The notes under the pieces were generated by a model. That model was not told where the DNA came from, did no database searches, and was given only the letters and a program-made list of their open reading frames with translations. The position numbers and the translations under genes were made by a program. Of a stretch of 34,013 nt of DNA, positions 1 through 9,837 are shown piece after piece. Positions within the stretch are counted from its first letter, which is position 1; each line of letters opens with the position of its first letter. The stretch comes from Chara braunii (Eukaryota; Streptophyta; Charophyceae; Charales; Characeae), in assembly GCA_003427395.1 (NCBI GenBank), contig BFEA01000342.1, positions 880,433 to 914,445 on the forward strand. The letters are read 5' to 3'.

Positions 1-105
1 TTTTTTATCTGTTGATTAGGGCGGAGGAAAGTATTGTTGGGTAGGGTTCCTACCTGCGTTCTCCCTCCCACCCACCCCTTTGCATGCATTTCCGGGTTGG
101 TACAG

Positions 106-370
106 GACACGTCAGCAGTGCCACGTCAGACACAGTGCCACGTCAGACACAGTGACGCGTCAGCAGTGCCACGTCAGACACAGTGACACGTCAGCAGTGC
201 CACGCCAGACACAGTGACACGTCAGCAGTGCCACGTCAGAAACAGTGACAAGTCAGCTACAGTGACACGTCAGCAGTGCCACGTCAGACACAGTGACACG
301 TCAGCTACAGTGACACGTCAGCAGTGCCACGTCAGACACAGTGCCACGTCAGCAGAGCCACGTCAGCAAC
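106..370 (+). repeat. CACGTCAGC minisatellite in the leader of element A
   Basis: Alternating short units of the types GACACGTCAGCAGT and GCCACGTCAGACACAGT form a composite period near 31 bp, with single-base variants and occasional CAGCTACAGT units. The array ends directly at the ATG at 371, which starts the Gag frame. Every unit carries an ACGT core, the core recognised by plant bZIP factors. The preceding bases 1-105 are leader sequence with no recognisable PBS. A regulatory role in the transcript leader is inference. Confidence 0.9.
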
Positions 371-1938
371 ATGACGGGCATGCCAGGCCAACTGGCCAAT
401 CAGCCCATTGCCGACTACAAAAAGCGTTTCCAGGCTCAGCTCGCTGCAATTGAGGCTGAGGAACAACGCCAGCTGGCAGTCAAGGCTGCCCAGCTACAGG
501 CTGAAGAAGCGGCAACAGCAGAGAAGCTGCAGCTACAGGCCGAAGCAGACGCAGATGCCCAGGCTCGCCGCAAGGAAGCCCAGGATCTGCTGCTGCGGCA
601 TGAAGCCAACATCATCGAGAGACTCAAGTACTGGCACTTTGAACCGAACGGCGACGAGGCAACACCGGAAGAGCAGCATAAGGAGTTCATGGCCAAGCTC
701 GTGACCAGGCTTGTTTACACTTGTAACCACCTACAGTCCGAGTTGGCGAACCTCCAGCGGGCCGTGCGGAACCATAAGACTCAGCACGAGGATGCCACAC
801 GGGCACTGGACGCCCGTGTACAGGACTTGGAACAAGTTCCGCCAAGACCAGATGCTGGGGCTTCCAGCAGTGCATCCTCTAGCCGCCAACTCTAGGAACG
901 CGTTGACCACATAGTGGCAATGCTCGGCGACATCAGCACCTTCACTGCGCCGACCACCATCAGCAGTCAGCTCCATACCTTGAAGACCGAGTTCCAGCAG
1001 CTGCAGTCGACGAACACGGATGGCAACCCTAAGTTGTACAAAATGCCAACGTTTCAACTGTAGAAGTTCGACGGCTACACACAGCAGGATCCGGTCCTCT
1101 GGTGGGAAGCATTCACGACGCAACTTCGGATTCTGCTTGTCGCTAAGCATGCGTACATCGGCGCCCTGTTCATGAACTCAAAGGGCGGATGCCAGATCTG
1201 GTTGACCCACTTGGCAACCTCTTACGGCGTCGACGTACCAGACTTGAAGGACAAAATCACATGGGAGGAATTGACACGGCTGTGGAAGAAACGGTTCATC
1301 GTCGACGACGCGCCGGCACTCGCTATCAATCGTTTTTTCACCATGTCACAGGGCAACACCGCAACACGGGACTGGCTCACGGAATGGCAGAAGATTGCGG
1401 CAGAGCCCAATCTGGACTTGCCATTCACGCATCTGCGCCTTGAGTTTTACAACAGGTCCTGTGCTGCATTGAGCCAGGCTCTTGGTGATTGCGAGCAGTA
1501 CTCAACCTTCGTTGAGATCATTGACAAAGCGAGGGAGATCACCAAGACCAACATGTCAGCTGCACACGAGAAGTCAACATGGCAGCCGACCTATGTGGAG
1601 AAGGTATGAACTGTCCGCGACCACAGCATTTCGCTGCAGTCCAGTCGGACAGTGGAGATAACCCAGTAGCCACTCCAGCATCAGGTGACGGAGATCAGGT
1701 GGCTGCTGTCCAGCCGCGAAGCAACAACAAGTCCCGCAATAATGGGAAGGCGAAACCAGCATCACAGGCCGGAAATGGACAGCCTCCATGGGTCAAGTTC
1801 AGCTTGACCGAGGCGAAGTACAAGGTCCGCGGCCGCTACGGCAGCTGCTATTGGTGCAACAGCACCAAGCACAAGACCTCCCTGTGCCAGGATCAGGGCA
1901 AGGAGGATGTGCGACCCTGCCTCAACTCGGGAAACTGA
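371..1938 (+). pseudogene. gag: Gag polyprotein of element A (capsid and CCHC zinc knuckle), disrupted
   Basis: The first Met in frame after the minisatellite is at 371. An Ala/Gln/Glu-rich N-terminal coiled coil is followed by a region beginning KFDGYTQQDPVLWWEAF, which looks like the retrotransposon Gag capsid domain, through to about 1605. A CCHC knuckle (C-X2-C-X4-H-X4-C, CYWCNSTKHKTSLC) lies near 1850-1890 after a basic linker. TAG stops at 893-895 and 1061-1063 interrupt the frame, yet clear Gag sequence continues in the same frame to 1609. The knuckle segment is in a different frame (1579-1938), so there is a frameshift near 1605. Gag forms the virus-like particle and binds RNA. In this copy the product would stop after about 174 residues. 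Confidence 0.88.
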
Positions 1939-2977
1939 GTTTCGCGGAAGGTGAGGCGACTCCACCTTCTACTCCGCCAGATTCGGCCGCCTTGCTAGCG
2001 GCCTCTTGCACATCTGGGGAGGATGCGAATGTCGCAGGTTCTCGTTACACTTACGAGGACTATGTTGTCCACTTGGTTCCATTGCTGGACCAACCGCTCC
2101 ACGTGCAACAATCCACCGCATGCACGGTTTCATCACCATCGACAACCGGTTCGGCAGCTTCGCCACAATCTATCGCCGGGGATTCATCGTCATGGTCAAG
2201 ACTTGAGGTGCTCGACCCACTGACGTTCACGGACTTCCAGTGGATGGCCGTTCCCCCGACAGGACGATTGTCGAAACCGCATTGCAATGTGCTCATGGCA
2301 CAACTGCGGGATTACTTGCACACTGCAGTACCAGCTCCGTTAATGGACGCCGGAGTAGAGGTTGCCAACCTTCACGATTACATTGCGAAGATCGACCGCG
2401 AGTTCAAGACGCAACGGTACGACGACATCGATGCAACGCCTTGATTGATTGCGGAGCATCTCGCAACTACATCAGCCAGGACTTCATGGTACGTGTCGGC
2501 CTTGGCCCACGTGTCCGGAGGAAGTCCCAGCCTACGCAAGTCACTTTGGTAGACGGTCATACGCACAAGTCCATCGACCGGTGCATTGATGTCGTCCCCG
2601 TGTACTTTGCCCCTCACGCAAGTGAGGCGGTGTCCTTCGATATTCTGGACACCAAATTCGACATGATCTTGGGCATGTCATGGCTGCGAAGCGAGGATCA
2701 CCCGGTGAACTTCTTCCACCGCACCGTTCACATTCGTGATCGAAACGGAGTATTAGTTCCATGCACGGTACCTCTTCCTCATCATTCGATCAACTGCCAC
2801 GTGGTATCCGCCGCAAGCATGCAAGCATCCATCATCAGAGACGACATCGAGGAGATGGGGGGGTGTTTTCTCCACGCCCTCCCACCCCATGATGCGTCAT
2901 CGACGGACTCACCTTCGGATCCACGCATCATCGAGCTTCTCGACGCCTACAGCGACGTGTTCGAAGGCCCGCACTGA
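1939..2977 (+). pseudogene. Gag-Pol linker and retropepsin-like protease of element A, disrupted
   Basis: From about 1935 to 2444 a Ser/Thr/Pro-rich linker is open in another frame. Near 2420 the frame changes again and a protease domain is readable to 2977. Its active-site loop reads ALIDCGASRNYIS, with Asp followed by Cys where retropepsins usually have Ser or Thr. Downstream, FDMILGMSWL matches the second conserved hydrophobic motif of retropepsins. The domain leads into a VVPDQPIRHEI-type linker to RT. TGA at 2975-2977 interrupts it, and the same frame stays open into RT. The protease would cleave Gag-Pol during particle maturation. The Cys at the S/T position may be a family feature rather than a defect. 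Confidence 0.82.
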
Positions 2978-4146
2978 GTAGTACCGGATCAGCCCATCCG
3001 CCACGAGATCATCCTCGAGGACGGGGCCATACCTTCGCGCGGTTGCATCTACCGAATGAGCGAGGAAGAGTTAAGTGTGCTTCGGGCACAGCTCGACGAC
3101 CTTCTGGACAAAGGCTGGATTCAGCCTAGCTCATCGCCATACGGTGCTCCTGTTCTCTTCGTCCGGAAGAAGAACAAGGATTTGCGGTTGTGCATCGACT
3201 ATCACAAGCTCAACGCGCAGACGATCAGGAACGTCGACCCTCTCCCACGCATCGACGGTCTTCTCGAGCGACTGGGCGGCGCCAAGTTCTTCTCCAAGCT
3301 AGACCTCAAGTCGAGATATCACCAACTCGAGATTCACAAGGAGGACCGTTACAAGACCGCGTTTAAGACGCGATATGGGCATTTCGAATGGCTGGTCATG
3401 CCATTTGGCCTTACGAATGCCCCGACCACTTTCCAAGTGGCTATGACAACGGAGTTCCGACACATGCTGGATCGTTTCGTACTTATCTACCTCGATGACG
3501 TTCTGGTCTACAACCGGAGTTTGGAGGAGCATGTGGAACACCTGCGCACCGTTTTGGAGCGGCTACGACAAGCCAAGTACAAAGCCAACCACGACAAGTG
3601 CGAATTCGCGCGGCAGGAGCTGGAGTAATTGGGCCATTATGTGACGCCGCAAGGCATCCGTCCGCTCGCGGACAAGATCGAGGCCCTACGAGTATGGCCT
3701 GAGCCCACCAACACCACGAACGTTCGTTCATTCATGGGATTGGCGGGCTACTATCAGCGATTCATCAGCGGATACTCAAGGATTGCTGCACCTATGACGA
3801 GGTTACAGTCGCCAAAGGTGCCATTCGTATTCGATGACGACGCACGCCGGTCATTCCAAGCACTTAAGACGGCTATGCTCATGGCACCCGTCCTTAGCAT
3901 CTACGACCCCACCCTGCCTACGAGAGTGACTACGAATGCTTCCGGCTACGGCATTGGGGCAGTCTTGGAACAACACGACGGCGACGACTGGCACCCTGTG
4001 GAGTATTTCAGCCACAAAGTGCCCCCATCAACTCGCTTGATGATGCAAGGAATAAGGAGCTACTCGTGTTCGCCATGGCTCTCAAGTGATGGCGGCACTT
4101 CCTCCTTGGGCGTCGTAGGTTCACATGGGTTACAGACAACAATCCA
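2978..4146 (+). pseudogene. Reverse transcriptase and RNase H of element A, disrupted
   Basis: RT runs from about 3056 to 3628 with the fingers motif YGAPVLFVRKKNKDLRLCIDY, the first catalytic Asp in KLDLKSRYHQ (Arg where Gly is usual) and the intact polymerase box IYLDDVLVY. TAA at 3626-3628 falls where ELEYLGHYV is expected, so it probably arose from a Tyr codon. The thumb (VRSFMGLAGYYQRFI) and RNase H follow in the same frame. The usual TDAS of RNase H reads TNAS here, with AAT at 3935-3937, so the first catalytic Asp is lost. A one-base loss in the C run at 4022-4026 shifts the frame, and TGA at 4087-4089 then interrupts it. RNase H homology continues past 4147 (DNNPLTYYKTQDTV). The domain would copy element RNA to DNA and remove the RNA. 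Confidence 0.9.
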
Positions 4147-5970
4147 TTGACCTACTACAAGACGCAGGATACGGTGAGCAGCACGATCGGGCGATGGATG
4201 TACTTCATCGACCAGTTTGACTTCACACCGAAACATCTTCCCGGCCTCTCAAATCGCGCAGCAGATGCACTCTCGCGAAGACCTGATCTTTGCGCTATGA
4301 CACATCATGCCTTCGCATTCGACGAGGAGCTTCAACGACACTTCATCCGGGCATACCAGTCTGATCCGGACTTCGCCACGCTATATGCACAACTATCTTC
4401 GGATCACCCGCCGGCCAGCCATTACCGCATTGCCGACGGGTCCTTGCTCCTCCACTCGAGAGGCAAGGATTTACTGTGTGTCCCACGCGACCGTCGTCTT
4501 CGGACTCGCCTCCAGCGCGAGTATCATGATTCGCGACTCGCCGACCATTTCGGAGTCAACCGCACTATTGCATGGCTTCGACAGGGATTCCGATGGCCCG
4601 ACCTCATTACCGATGTCACTCGGTATTGCGACTCTTGCGAAGTTTGCCGATGCAACAAACCCCACAACCGCAATCCCTATGGGGAGTTACACCCGATGCC
4701 TATTCCACGGGAACCCGGTCTCTCCATTGCTATGGACGTCACTGGTCCGTTTCCTCGCGATCGGCTCGGGCATGACGACATCCTCACGGTTGTGGACCAA
4801 TTGAGTAAGTACGCGCGTTTTCTCCCTTGCAAGTACTACTCCACGGCTCCCGAGCTGGCACGCCTCCTGCACACTGGTTGGATTTGTGGCCACGGTGTAC
4901 CAGAAGACATAGTCAGCGACCGCGACACTCGCTTCATGTCGGCATTTTGGACTGCTCTCATGCAGGAGTCCGGCATGAAGATGAAACCAAGTTCGGCTCG
5001 GCATCCACAGACGGACGGGCAAACGGAGCGGGCACATCAAACCGCTTAAATGATGCTTCGTACGCTCATCCATCCGGACCAGAAAGATTGGAATGACCGC
5101 CTCCCCGACATCGAGTTCGCCGACAACGCTTCGGTGCATCCGGCGATCGGCGTGACTCCATTCGAGTTGCACCACGGTGGATGGAAAGGCCGGATCTTCG
5201 TCGACCTTCTCCTCCCTCGACCAGCCGACATTGACGCTGCCTGCTCTCCCGCTTCCGTCCGGAAGTACAGGGAATTGCTGACTCAAGCCCACGCAAATAT
5301 GCAAAAGGCTCAAGTCCGCGTGCAGCAGCAAGCCAACAGGCGTCGCGTACCATGTCCCATCCGTGCCGGTGATCTGGTTTGGGTCTCCGCGGAAGAGTTT
5401 GCATTGGAACAGGATGTTTCATGCAAAGTGCTTCCCAAGTGGTTTGGACCTTGGTCTGTGACAGCAGCCGCGGGCGATGAGCCCGATGGCCCTTCATTTG
5501 TGATCAACATTCCAGAGCATCTGACGGTCCGTTCGGTCTTCCACGCCTCGAAGTTGGCAACATACACGCCAGCCAAGAGCGACGACTTTCCGGGCCGACG
5601 ATCGCAGGACCCTCCTTCTATGGATGGTCATCGGGAAGTTGACCGCGTCATCACCGATCGCAAGTACGGCAGCAAGCCGCGGCAGTACAAAGTCACATTC
5701 AAAGCATGCGATCGCGACGACACTCGGTGGATTTCAGGCGCAGATTTGAAANCATCCGCACCGCTGATCTACGCGCATTATGAAAAGTGGAGGTTAGCTC
5801 AGGAAGCTTCACGACCAGCCCCTCCCACCCGGACTGTGGTCCCTCCCTCAGACAGACAGCTTCGCCCTCGCAGGTTAGCTCGGTTCTTCAAGGAGGGGGG
5901 GGGGGTGGCATACTGCGTAGCCACACGGGCCCTGCAGGGCCCGTCCCGCACTTTCAGCCTAAAAGCCTAA
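4147..5970 (+). pseudogene. Integrase with chromodomain of element A, one nonsense codon
   Basis: After the end of RNase H, the integrase zinc-binding domain is visible (HDSRLADHFG, then CDSCEVC). The DDE core has all three acidic residues: Asp in AMDVTGPFP (4735-4737), Asp in VSDRDTRF (4918-4920) and Glu in TDGQTERAH (5026-5028). TAA at 5047-5049 follows HQTA and probably derives from CAA. The frame continues from 5050 with the rest of the core and the GPW/SFVINIPEHL region. It ends in a chromodomain-like segment around EVDRVITDRKYGSKPRQY and DDTRWISGADL (about 5630-5780). An ambiguous base lies at 5752. Chromodomains of this class are thought to steer integration to marked chromatin. The last residues, from the poly-G run to 5970, lie in the LTR and are probably not native protein. 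Confidence 0.9.
5890..5905 (+). promoter_or_regulatory. Polypurine tract of element A
   Basis: A pure purine run, AAGGAG followed by further G (11 consecutive G at 5895-5905), sits immediately before TGGCATACTG. This position, after the chromodomain and directly before a TG start, is where plus-strand priming occurs in LTR retrotransposons. The long G run may also be length-variable between copies. Confidence 0.75.
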
Positions 5971-6096
5971 AACTTAGGGCTTACAGGCCCCGGTCGTTTC
6001 AGCTTGAAAGCTGAAAAACGAGGGCTTGCAGGCCCTACTCCGTTTTCAGCCTATTTCTGGGCCTTTCAGGCCCAGAGGCTTTCCAGCCTGAAACGG
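5925..6096. other. Palindrome cluster at the start of the element A LTR
   Basis: A perfect 20-bp palindrome lies at 5925-5944 (ACGGGCCCTG and its complement). Next comes TTTCAGCTT/AAGCTGAAA around 5998-6017. A nested hairpin follows, with inner arms CTGGGCCT/AGGCCCAG (6057-6064 and 6068-6075, 3-nt loop) and outer arms CCGTTTTCAG/CTGAAACGG (6040-6049 and 6088-6096). Intervening GGGCTTGCAGGCCC-type units are near-palindromic. In RNA these would fold as a series of stems. The function is unknown. Confidence 0.8.
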
Positions 6097-6317
6097 AGGG
6101 TCATTTTCAGGCCCTCATTGTGTTCGACCTACCTAAGACTCAGGCACAGAAGCAGGGTTTCGGGAACAGGCCAGAAATAGCCTGTTCCCCACGCCAGCTC
6201 GAGCAGGAGCTGCGGCTGCAGCCTCCTGGACTGCTCGCCCGACTCAGGAGGCACACCTGGTAGTACATAGGAGGTTCCCATGCACTTCACGGGTAGGTAG
6301 TGGTCAATATGCACGGT

Positions 6318-6460
6318 TAGTCTTCAGGATTCGGCCGCAACACTCAGGAGGAACGCTGCAGTAGTCTTCAGCGCTAGCCAGTAGTTAGCGCTAGTAGTAG
6401 TCTTCGGCGTTGGGCGCCCATAGCCATAGTGGTAGTCTTCAGCGCTGGGCGCTATGGTAG
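6318..6460 (+). repeat. TAGTCTTC boxes in the element A LTR
   Basis: The box TAGTCTTC, followed at three of the four sites by AGCG or GGCG, starts at 6318, 6362, 6398 and 6433 (spacings 44, 36 and 35). It is associated with GCGCTAGC or GGGCGC inverted repeats. Repeated boxes upstream of a putative LTR promoter resemble the enhancer repeats of retrotransposon U3 regions, but no factor can be named. Confidence 0.6.
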
Positions 6461-7312
6461 GTGGTAGATAGTAGAGTTGGGAGAGACACTGGCGGAGGCC
6501 AGTGGTACTTACCTGTGGCGCCATCGCTCCAGCTCCATCTGCGAGGTACCTGCATCAAGGCACCAACTTCACAGGTTAATACTGGACACAAAAATAGAGT
6601 TCTTCTTCTTCCTCTTCTAAGTCCACCATCTCTTCTCACCCCCTCACCACCTGACTTCTCAGACTACGACAGAGAGAGACAGAGTTGTGACTTGAGACTT
6701 GACGACATTGGATCCAGACTTGACATTTGGGATTCAAACATTTCGACGAGGGACTATTTGGGCCTGTGCCGAAGACTTGGTGTTGACGACATTCCCATCT
6801 TCCCCCTCCTCTTCATCTAACCCCTTTCTTCTTCGTCCGTGTATGGTAGGGGCTGGCGCAGTCTTCTTGTGTGAAGCGCCAGACCCCATTCACACCATGT
6901 AACGATGATGATGATGTATGTTCAGGGCTGCATTGCAATATTGATTGTTCGGATCACTGGTATCTAAGTCTTCCGCTGTGTTATCTTGTACTTTGCATTG
7001 AGAGGTCAGTTCTTGTTCTGGTCTGCACGTTACAGTATGCAACACCAGCACAGGACAGGACAGTACACCCCGAAGAGTGTATGGTGAGGTTGTCTTCTTT
7101 GTCGGCAAGGGTCTGCAAGGAGCAAGTGCTAGAATCGGAGGGAGAAGCAGTGAGGCTTGATCTTTTAGCGGGGCTCAGGGAGTTGAGATGCTATCCATCC
7201 TCAGAAGGATTACAGTGGTCGTCGCCATGGTATACTTCTGTCAAAGCAGGGGAGTAAAGTGTGGTACTCGCGCTAGTATTCTGGCTGAGAGTGCTAATTG
7301 TTGGCGACCTCA

Positions 7313-7677
7313 TTTTTTTTATTATTCTATTATATGATATACTTGTTGATATAAACTTGTCATTATGAGGTATTTATATGTGTTTCTGGGTAACTGATTA
7401 GCTTGTGTATAATGTATATGATATTTACGAGTAGTATTGATGTCAGTTACTAAGGTAATATATCGTTTTCCATTAGTAATTATTATTGTGAGTTTGATAT
7501 TTGTGGACGTATTAATACCATGATATATTACCGAGGTTATTCCCTCTAAGCTGGGTGGTCGTAAATACTGGAAATATTGAATTTTAGTGAAAGATGACTT
7601 CAAGGTAAGGCTTCAGGAGTAGAGATTATAGAACGTGATTGTCAACATAGTAACGAAAGGCATATGCTGCATTTTCT
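7313..7677. other. AT-rich spacer, no gene seen
   Basis: The composition drops sharply to AT-rich sequence with no credible ORF on either strand. It separates the GC-rich element A LTR from the degenerate coding region that follows. Nothing further is supported. Confidence 0.6.
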
Positions 7678-8640
7678 GTGATGGGCAGAAATCTGACAGA
7701 GCAAAGGCAACTCAGAATGCCTTATGTAAAAGAAGATCCTAACATGGTCGTGCCCGTTAAAAAGGAAGATGGACTCGAGGTATCCTTGCCGAGAAGAGTC
7801 AAGGAGAGTATATCTCTCTTGGTGGGCCACGTTGGTAGACAAGGGTATCTTCGCTTGGAACGAGTCCGGTTTTGATGATGATCAAGGTTGTGTGATCGTG
7901 AGGGTAACCCTATACGCCCCACCATCATTTTGGGTCTTGCATGGGATTGAGTTGGCTCTTGGGCATGGGAGCCTACTCGCGAGACCATTAAGGATAACTT
8001 AGGGAGCTGCTGCAAAATGGGCGAGGGGCAGGGTTTATGAAGGAGAGGAACAGGTGGAGACCCGTATAGAGGTCAAGCGTGCCGAATAGTTTGTGCTACC
8101 TTCAGCCCTGCTACGAGTCATCCTGCCCAGATTTCTCGTAAAGAAGTGTTTCGGGGGATAAGAGAGGATAGAGGCCAGAGCGGAAGCCGCTTTGAAGACA
8201 CGGGAATGGGGATATGCGCGGTATACATGTGAGTTGATATATGGTCTGTACCTGGACCAAAGGTTTTTACCCCATAGTCAAGGACTCAGGAACATGGTGT
8301 TGTTAACGCTTACGCGAGCTCCCATGATCCAGATGAAAGGGTTGTAGATTGGGACGAGGTTCGGGCAGTAGTGAGCCGATAGAGGGTGCCCTCATACTCT
8401 GTCAAGCGCGTCTCTCGCAGACTTGTCTACAACCATCTTACTATGCAGAACAAGGGTGAGGGTCAACAACATTTACAACAGCGATTACTGTCTGCCTATG
8501 ACTGGCTTATAGAGCTCTACCTATGTGGGGAGTATACCGTTTATAGTACCCTTAAAGTTGGAGCAAGGGCAACTAAAGAGGTCTTGTTGTGTGAACAAAA
8601 AGATAGTCAATGTGATTTGAGTATTAACAGTTTTTACTAG
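7678..8640 (+). pseudogene. Degenerate coding sequence of unknown family upstream of the 337-aa ORF
   Basis: No full ORF exists, but protein-like sequence can be followed. Frame 1 is open at 7678-7875. A second frame reads through about 7870-8350 with stops near 8000, 8087 and 8159. It includes GAAAKWARGRVYEGEEQ, a stretch with FVLPSALLRVILPRFLVKK, and ARAEAALKTREWGYARYTC, LYLDQRFLPHSQGLRNMV. A third piece is open at 8386-8640 (NKGEGQQHLQQRLLSAYDWL). The composition and orientation match the ORF at 8824, so they may be parts of one ancestral gene. The phrase GAAAKWA is vaguely reminiscent of Gag capsid sequence, but I cannot assign a family. Confidence 0.45.
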
Positions 8641-8823
8641 CCTTGCTTGTTTTAAGAGTGCTTGCGTTACAACTTGATGATCAATTGCTTGTCATGCATA
8701 TCAGGCCTATACCAACATCATGGCTGAAGAAGGTGGTTTCGCCAAAATCCTGCTTTGGAGGAGCTCGTGCCTCACCAAAGTGCTGCTGCGCGAGTCAGTA
8801 CATGACTCGATGCCCTCAGACCA

Positions 8824-9837
8824 TTGAGAAGGAATTTGTCTAACTTCCTGCGCGATTATCATAACTTCAGTCTCGCAAAGATGTGGAACGAAAAGGCGAT
8901 GTGGGGCATGTTGTCGTCATTCGTCTGCGAGGAATTGACTGAGGAAGTGTATACTCACATGTTGATGTCGAGAACTTGGGGGGAGATGGAGGCTCCTTTG
9001 AGGTTAGGCTTTCCAAAAGGTGGAATAGAGAATCCACATCGTGGGAATCCTGTGCAGCGAGCTGGAGTTGCGGCAACACCAGGAGAGTTGAGTGGTATAC
9101 AGAGGCAAGTTGGAATACTGGAAGAAAGGTTGACGCGACTAGAAGAGGCCAGGAAGGGCAAACGGAAGGTTTTAGAGGGTATCTCGAGTGAGCCGGCTGG
9201 TCAAGACAAAGGAGGAGCAAGGAGTGGTGATCGAGAGTCACTCCTCCTCAGGAGAACCCCGAGAAGGCGGACTAGTGCTCAAGGGAGAGACGAAGGTAAA
9301 AAGGTGGTTGAGGTAAAGGAGGAACATGAGCCTCTCAAGTTGACAAAGGCTCAACGGAAAGCGAGGAACCTAGCCCAAGGAGGTCAAGGTACCGGGAAGG
9401 GGCAATGCTCGCGGCAAGTAGCGGCCATTCCTCAAGAATTGGGAGGCAAAGCAACGCGAAAGGGGCATCCATCGACTGAGCCGACATTATATGGGCGGTG
9501 GACACCATGCAATCCAGTGAGTCTGTGGCCGATGTATAGCCCATATGCACCATGGGCACAAGGCAGTTATTTGGGCCCACAGATGAGCATGATGCCGCCT
9601 AGGCCTCCAGTAGCCCAAACTCAACCAACTCGGCCTATGAGACTGTTGCAGCCACAGACACAACAAATGTCCCAATGCAGCGTGGCCGGTAGAGGGGGCC
9701 AAAGAGAGGAGGTTGGAAGGGCCCGCATGAATGGCGAACGCGGCAATAGAGGACGTGGTGGTGGCAGAGAAGGTACTGGAGAGCATGGTGGGCGCCAACG
9801 AAACCATAAGTGGAACGCAAAGAAAAAGGGGGCATGA
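8824..9837 (+). CDS. Hypothetical protein with coiled coil and RGG-rich C-terminus
   Basis: A 337-codon ORF, the longest clean frame in the window outside recognised elements. The frame is readable further upstream to a TGA just after CGAGTCAGTACA near 8800, so Met 8824 may not be the native start. Residues 1-60 are helical-looking (LSNFLRDYHNFSLAKMWNEK). A heptad pattern of hydrophobic residues (IQRQVGILEERLTRLEEA, about 91-108) suggests a short coiled coil. A Lys/Arg/Glu-rich middle follows, then a Pro/Met/Gln-rich stretch (about 225-285) and an Arg/Gly-rich tail (NRGRGGGREG) ending in KKKGA. Coiled coil plus RGG suggests RNA binding and would suit a Gag or LINE ORF1 protein, but no RT follows. 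The product is probably a remnant of a mobile element. No known domain is recognised. Confidence 0.5.
   Translation: MRRNLSNFLRDYHNFSLAKMWNEKAMWGMLSSFVCEELTEEVYTHMLMSRTWGEMEAPLRLGFPKGGIENPHRGNPVQRAGVAATPGELSGIQRQVGILEERLTRLEEARKGKRKVLEGISSEPAGQDKGGARSGDRESLLLRRTPRRRTSAQGRDEGKKVVEVKEEHEPLKLTKAQRKARNLAQGGQGTGKGQCSRQVAAIPQELGGKATRKGHPSTEPTLYGRWTPCNPVSLWPMYSPYAPWAQGSYLGPQMSMMPPRPPVAQTQPTRPMRLLQPQTQQMSQCSVAGRGGQREEVGRARMNGERGNRGRGGGREGTGEHGGRQRNHKWNAKKKGA

Larger units (their letters stand above)
1..7312 (+). mobile_element. Ty3/gypsy chromovirus-type LTR retrotransposon (element A), 5' LTR outside window, inactive
   Basis: Domain order on the plus strand is Gag with zinc knuckle, aspartic protease, reverse transcriptase, RNase H, integrase and chromodomain, followed by a G-rich polypurine tract and a sequence starting with TG. 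Integrase downstream of RNase H is the Ty3/gypsy order, and the chromodomain marks the chromovirus branch. The sequence holds six in-frame stops (893, 1061, 2975, 3626, 4087, 5047) and about four frameshifts (near 1605, 1935, 2420 and 4025), so it cannot make a polyprotein now. Several stops are explained by single C-to-T changes, as expected from decay of methylated cytosines. No PBS is seen in the first 105 bases, so the 5' LTR must lie to the left. The right end (7312) is inferred from a sharp change to AT-rich DNA after a CA dinucleotide and is uncertain. Confidence 0.9.
5906..7312 (+). repeat. 3' LTR of element A (right boundary uncertain)
   Basis: The sequence begins with TG right after the polypurine tract. 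It is GC-rich, full of GGCC palindromes at its start, has repeated TAGTCTTCAGCG boxes near 6318-6440 and contains only shadow ORFs. At 7311-7312 a CA is followed by an AT-rich tract of clearly different composition, which suggests an LTR of about 1.4 kb. The partner LTR is not in the window, so neither the end nor a target-site duplication can be confirmed. Confidence 0.6.

Noticed and set aside
106-453. Short ORF of repeated RQQCHVRHSD units
   Set aside because: It is a translation of the CACGTCAGC minisatellite. The Gag frame starting at 371 explains the region better.
4687-5331. 214-codon minus-strand ORF
   Set aside because: It is an antisense shadow of the integrase coding sequence.
6461-6820. 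119-codon ORF in the element A LTR
   Set aside because: It lies inside the LTR, shows simple-sequence Ser/Pro/Leu composition and has no homologous look.
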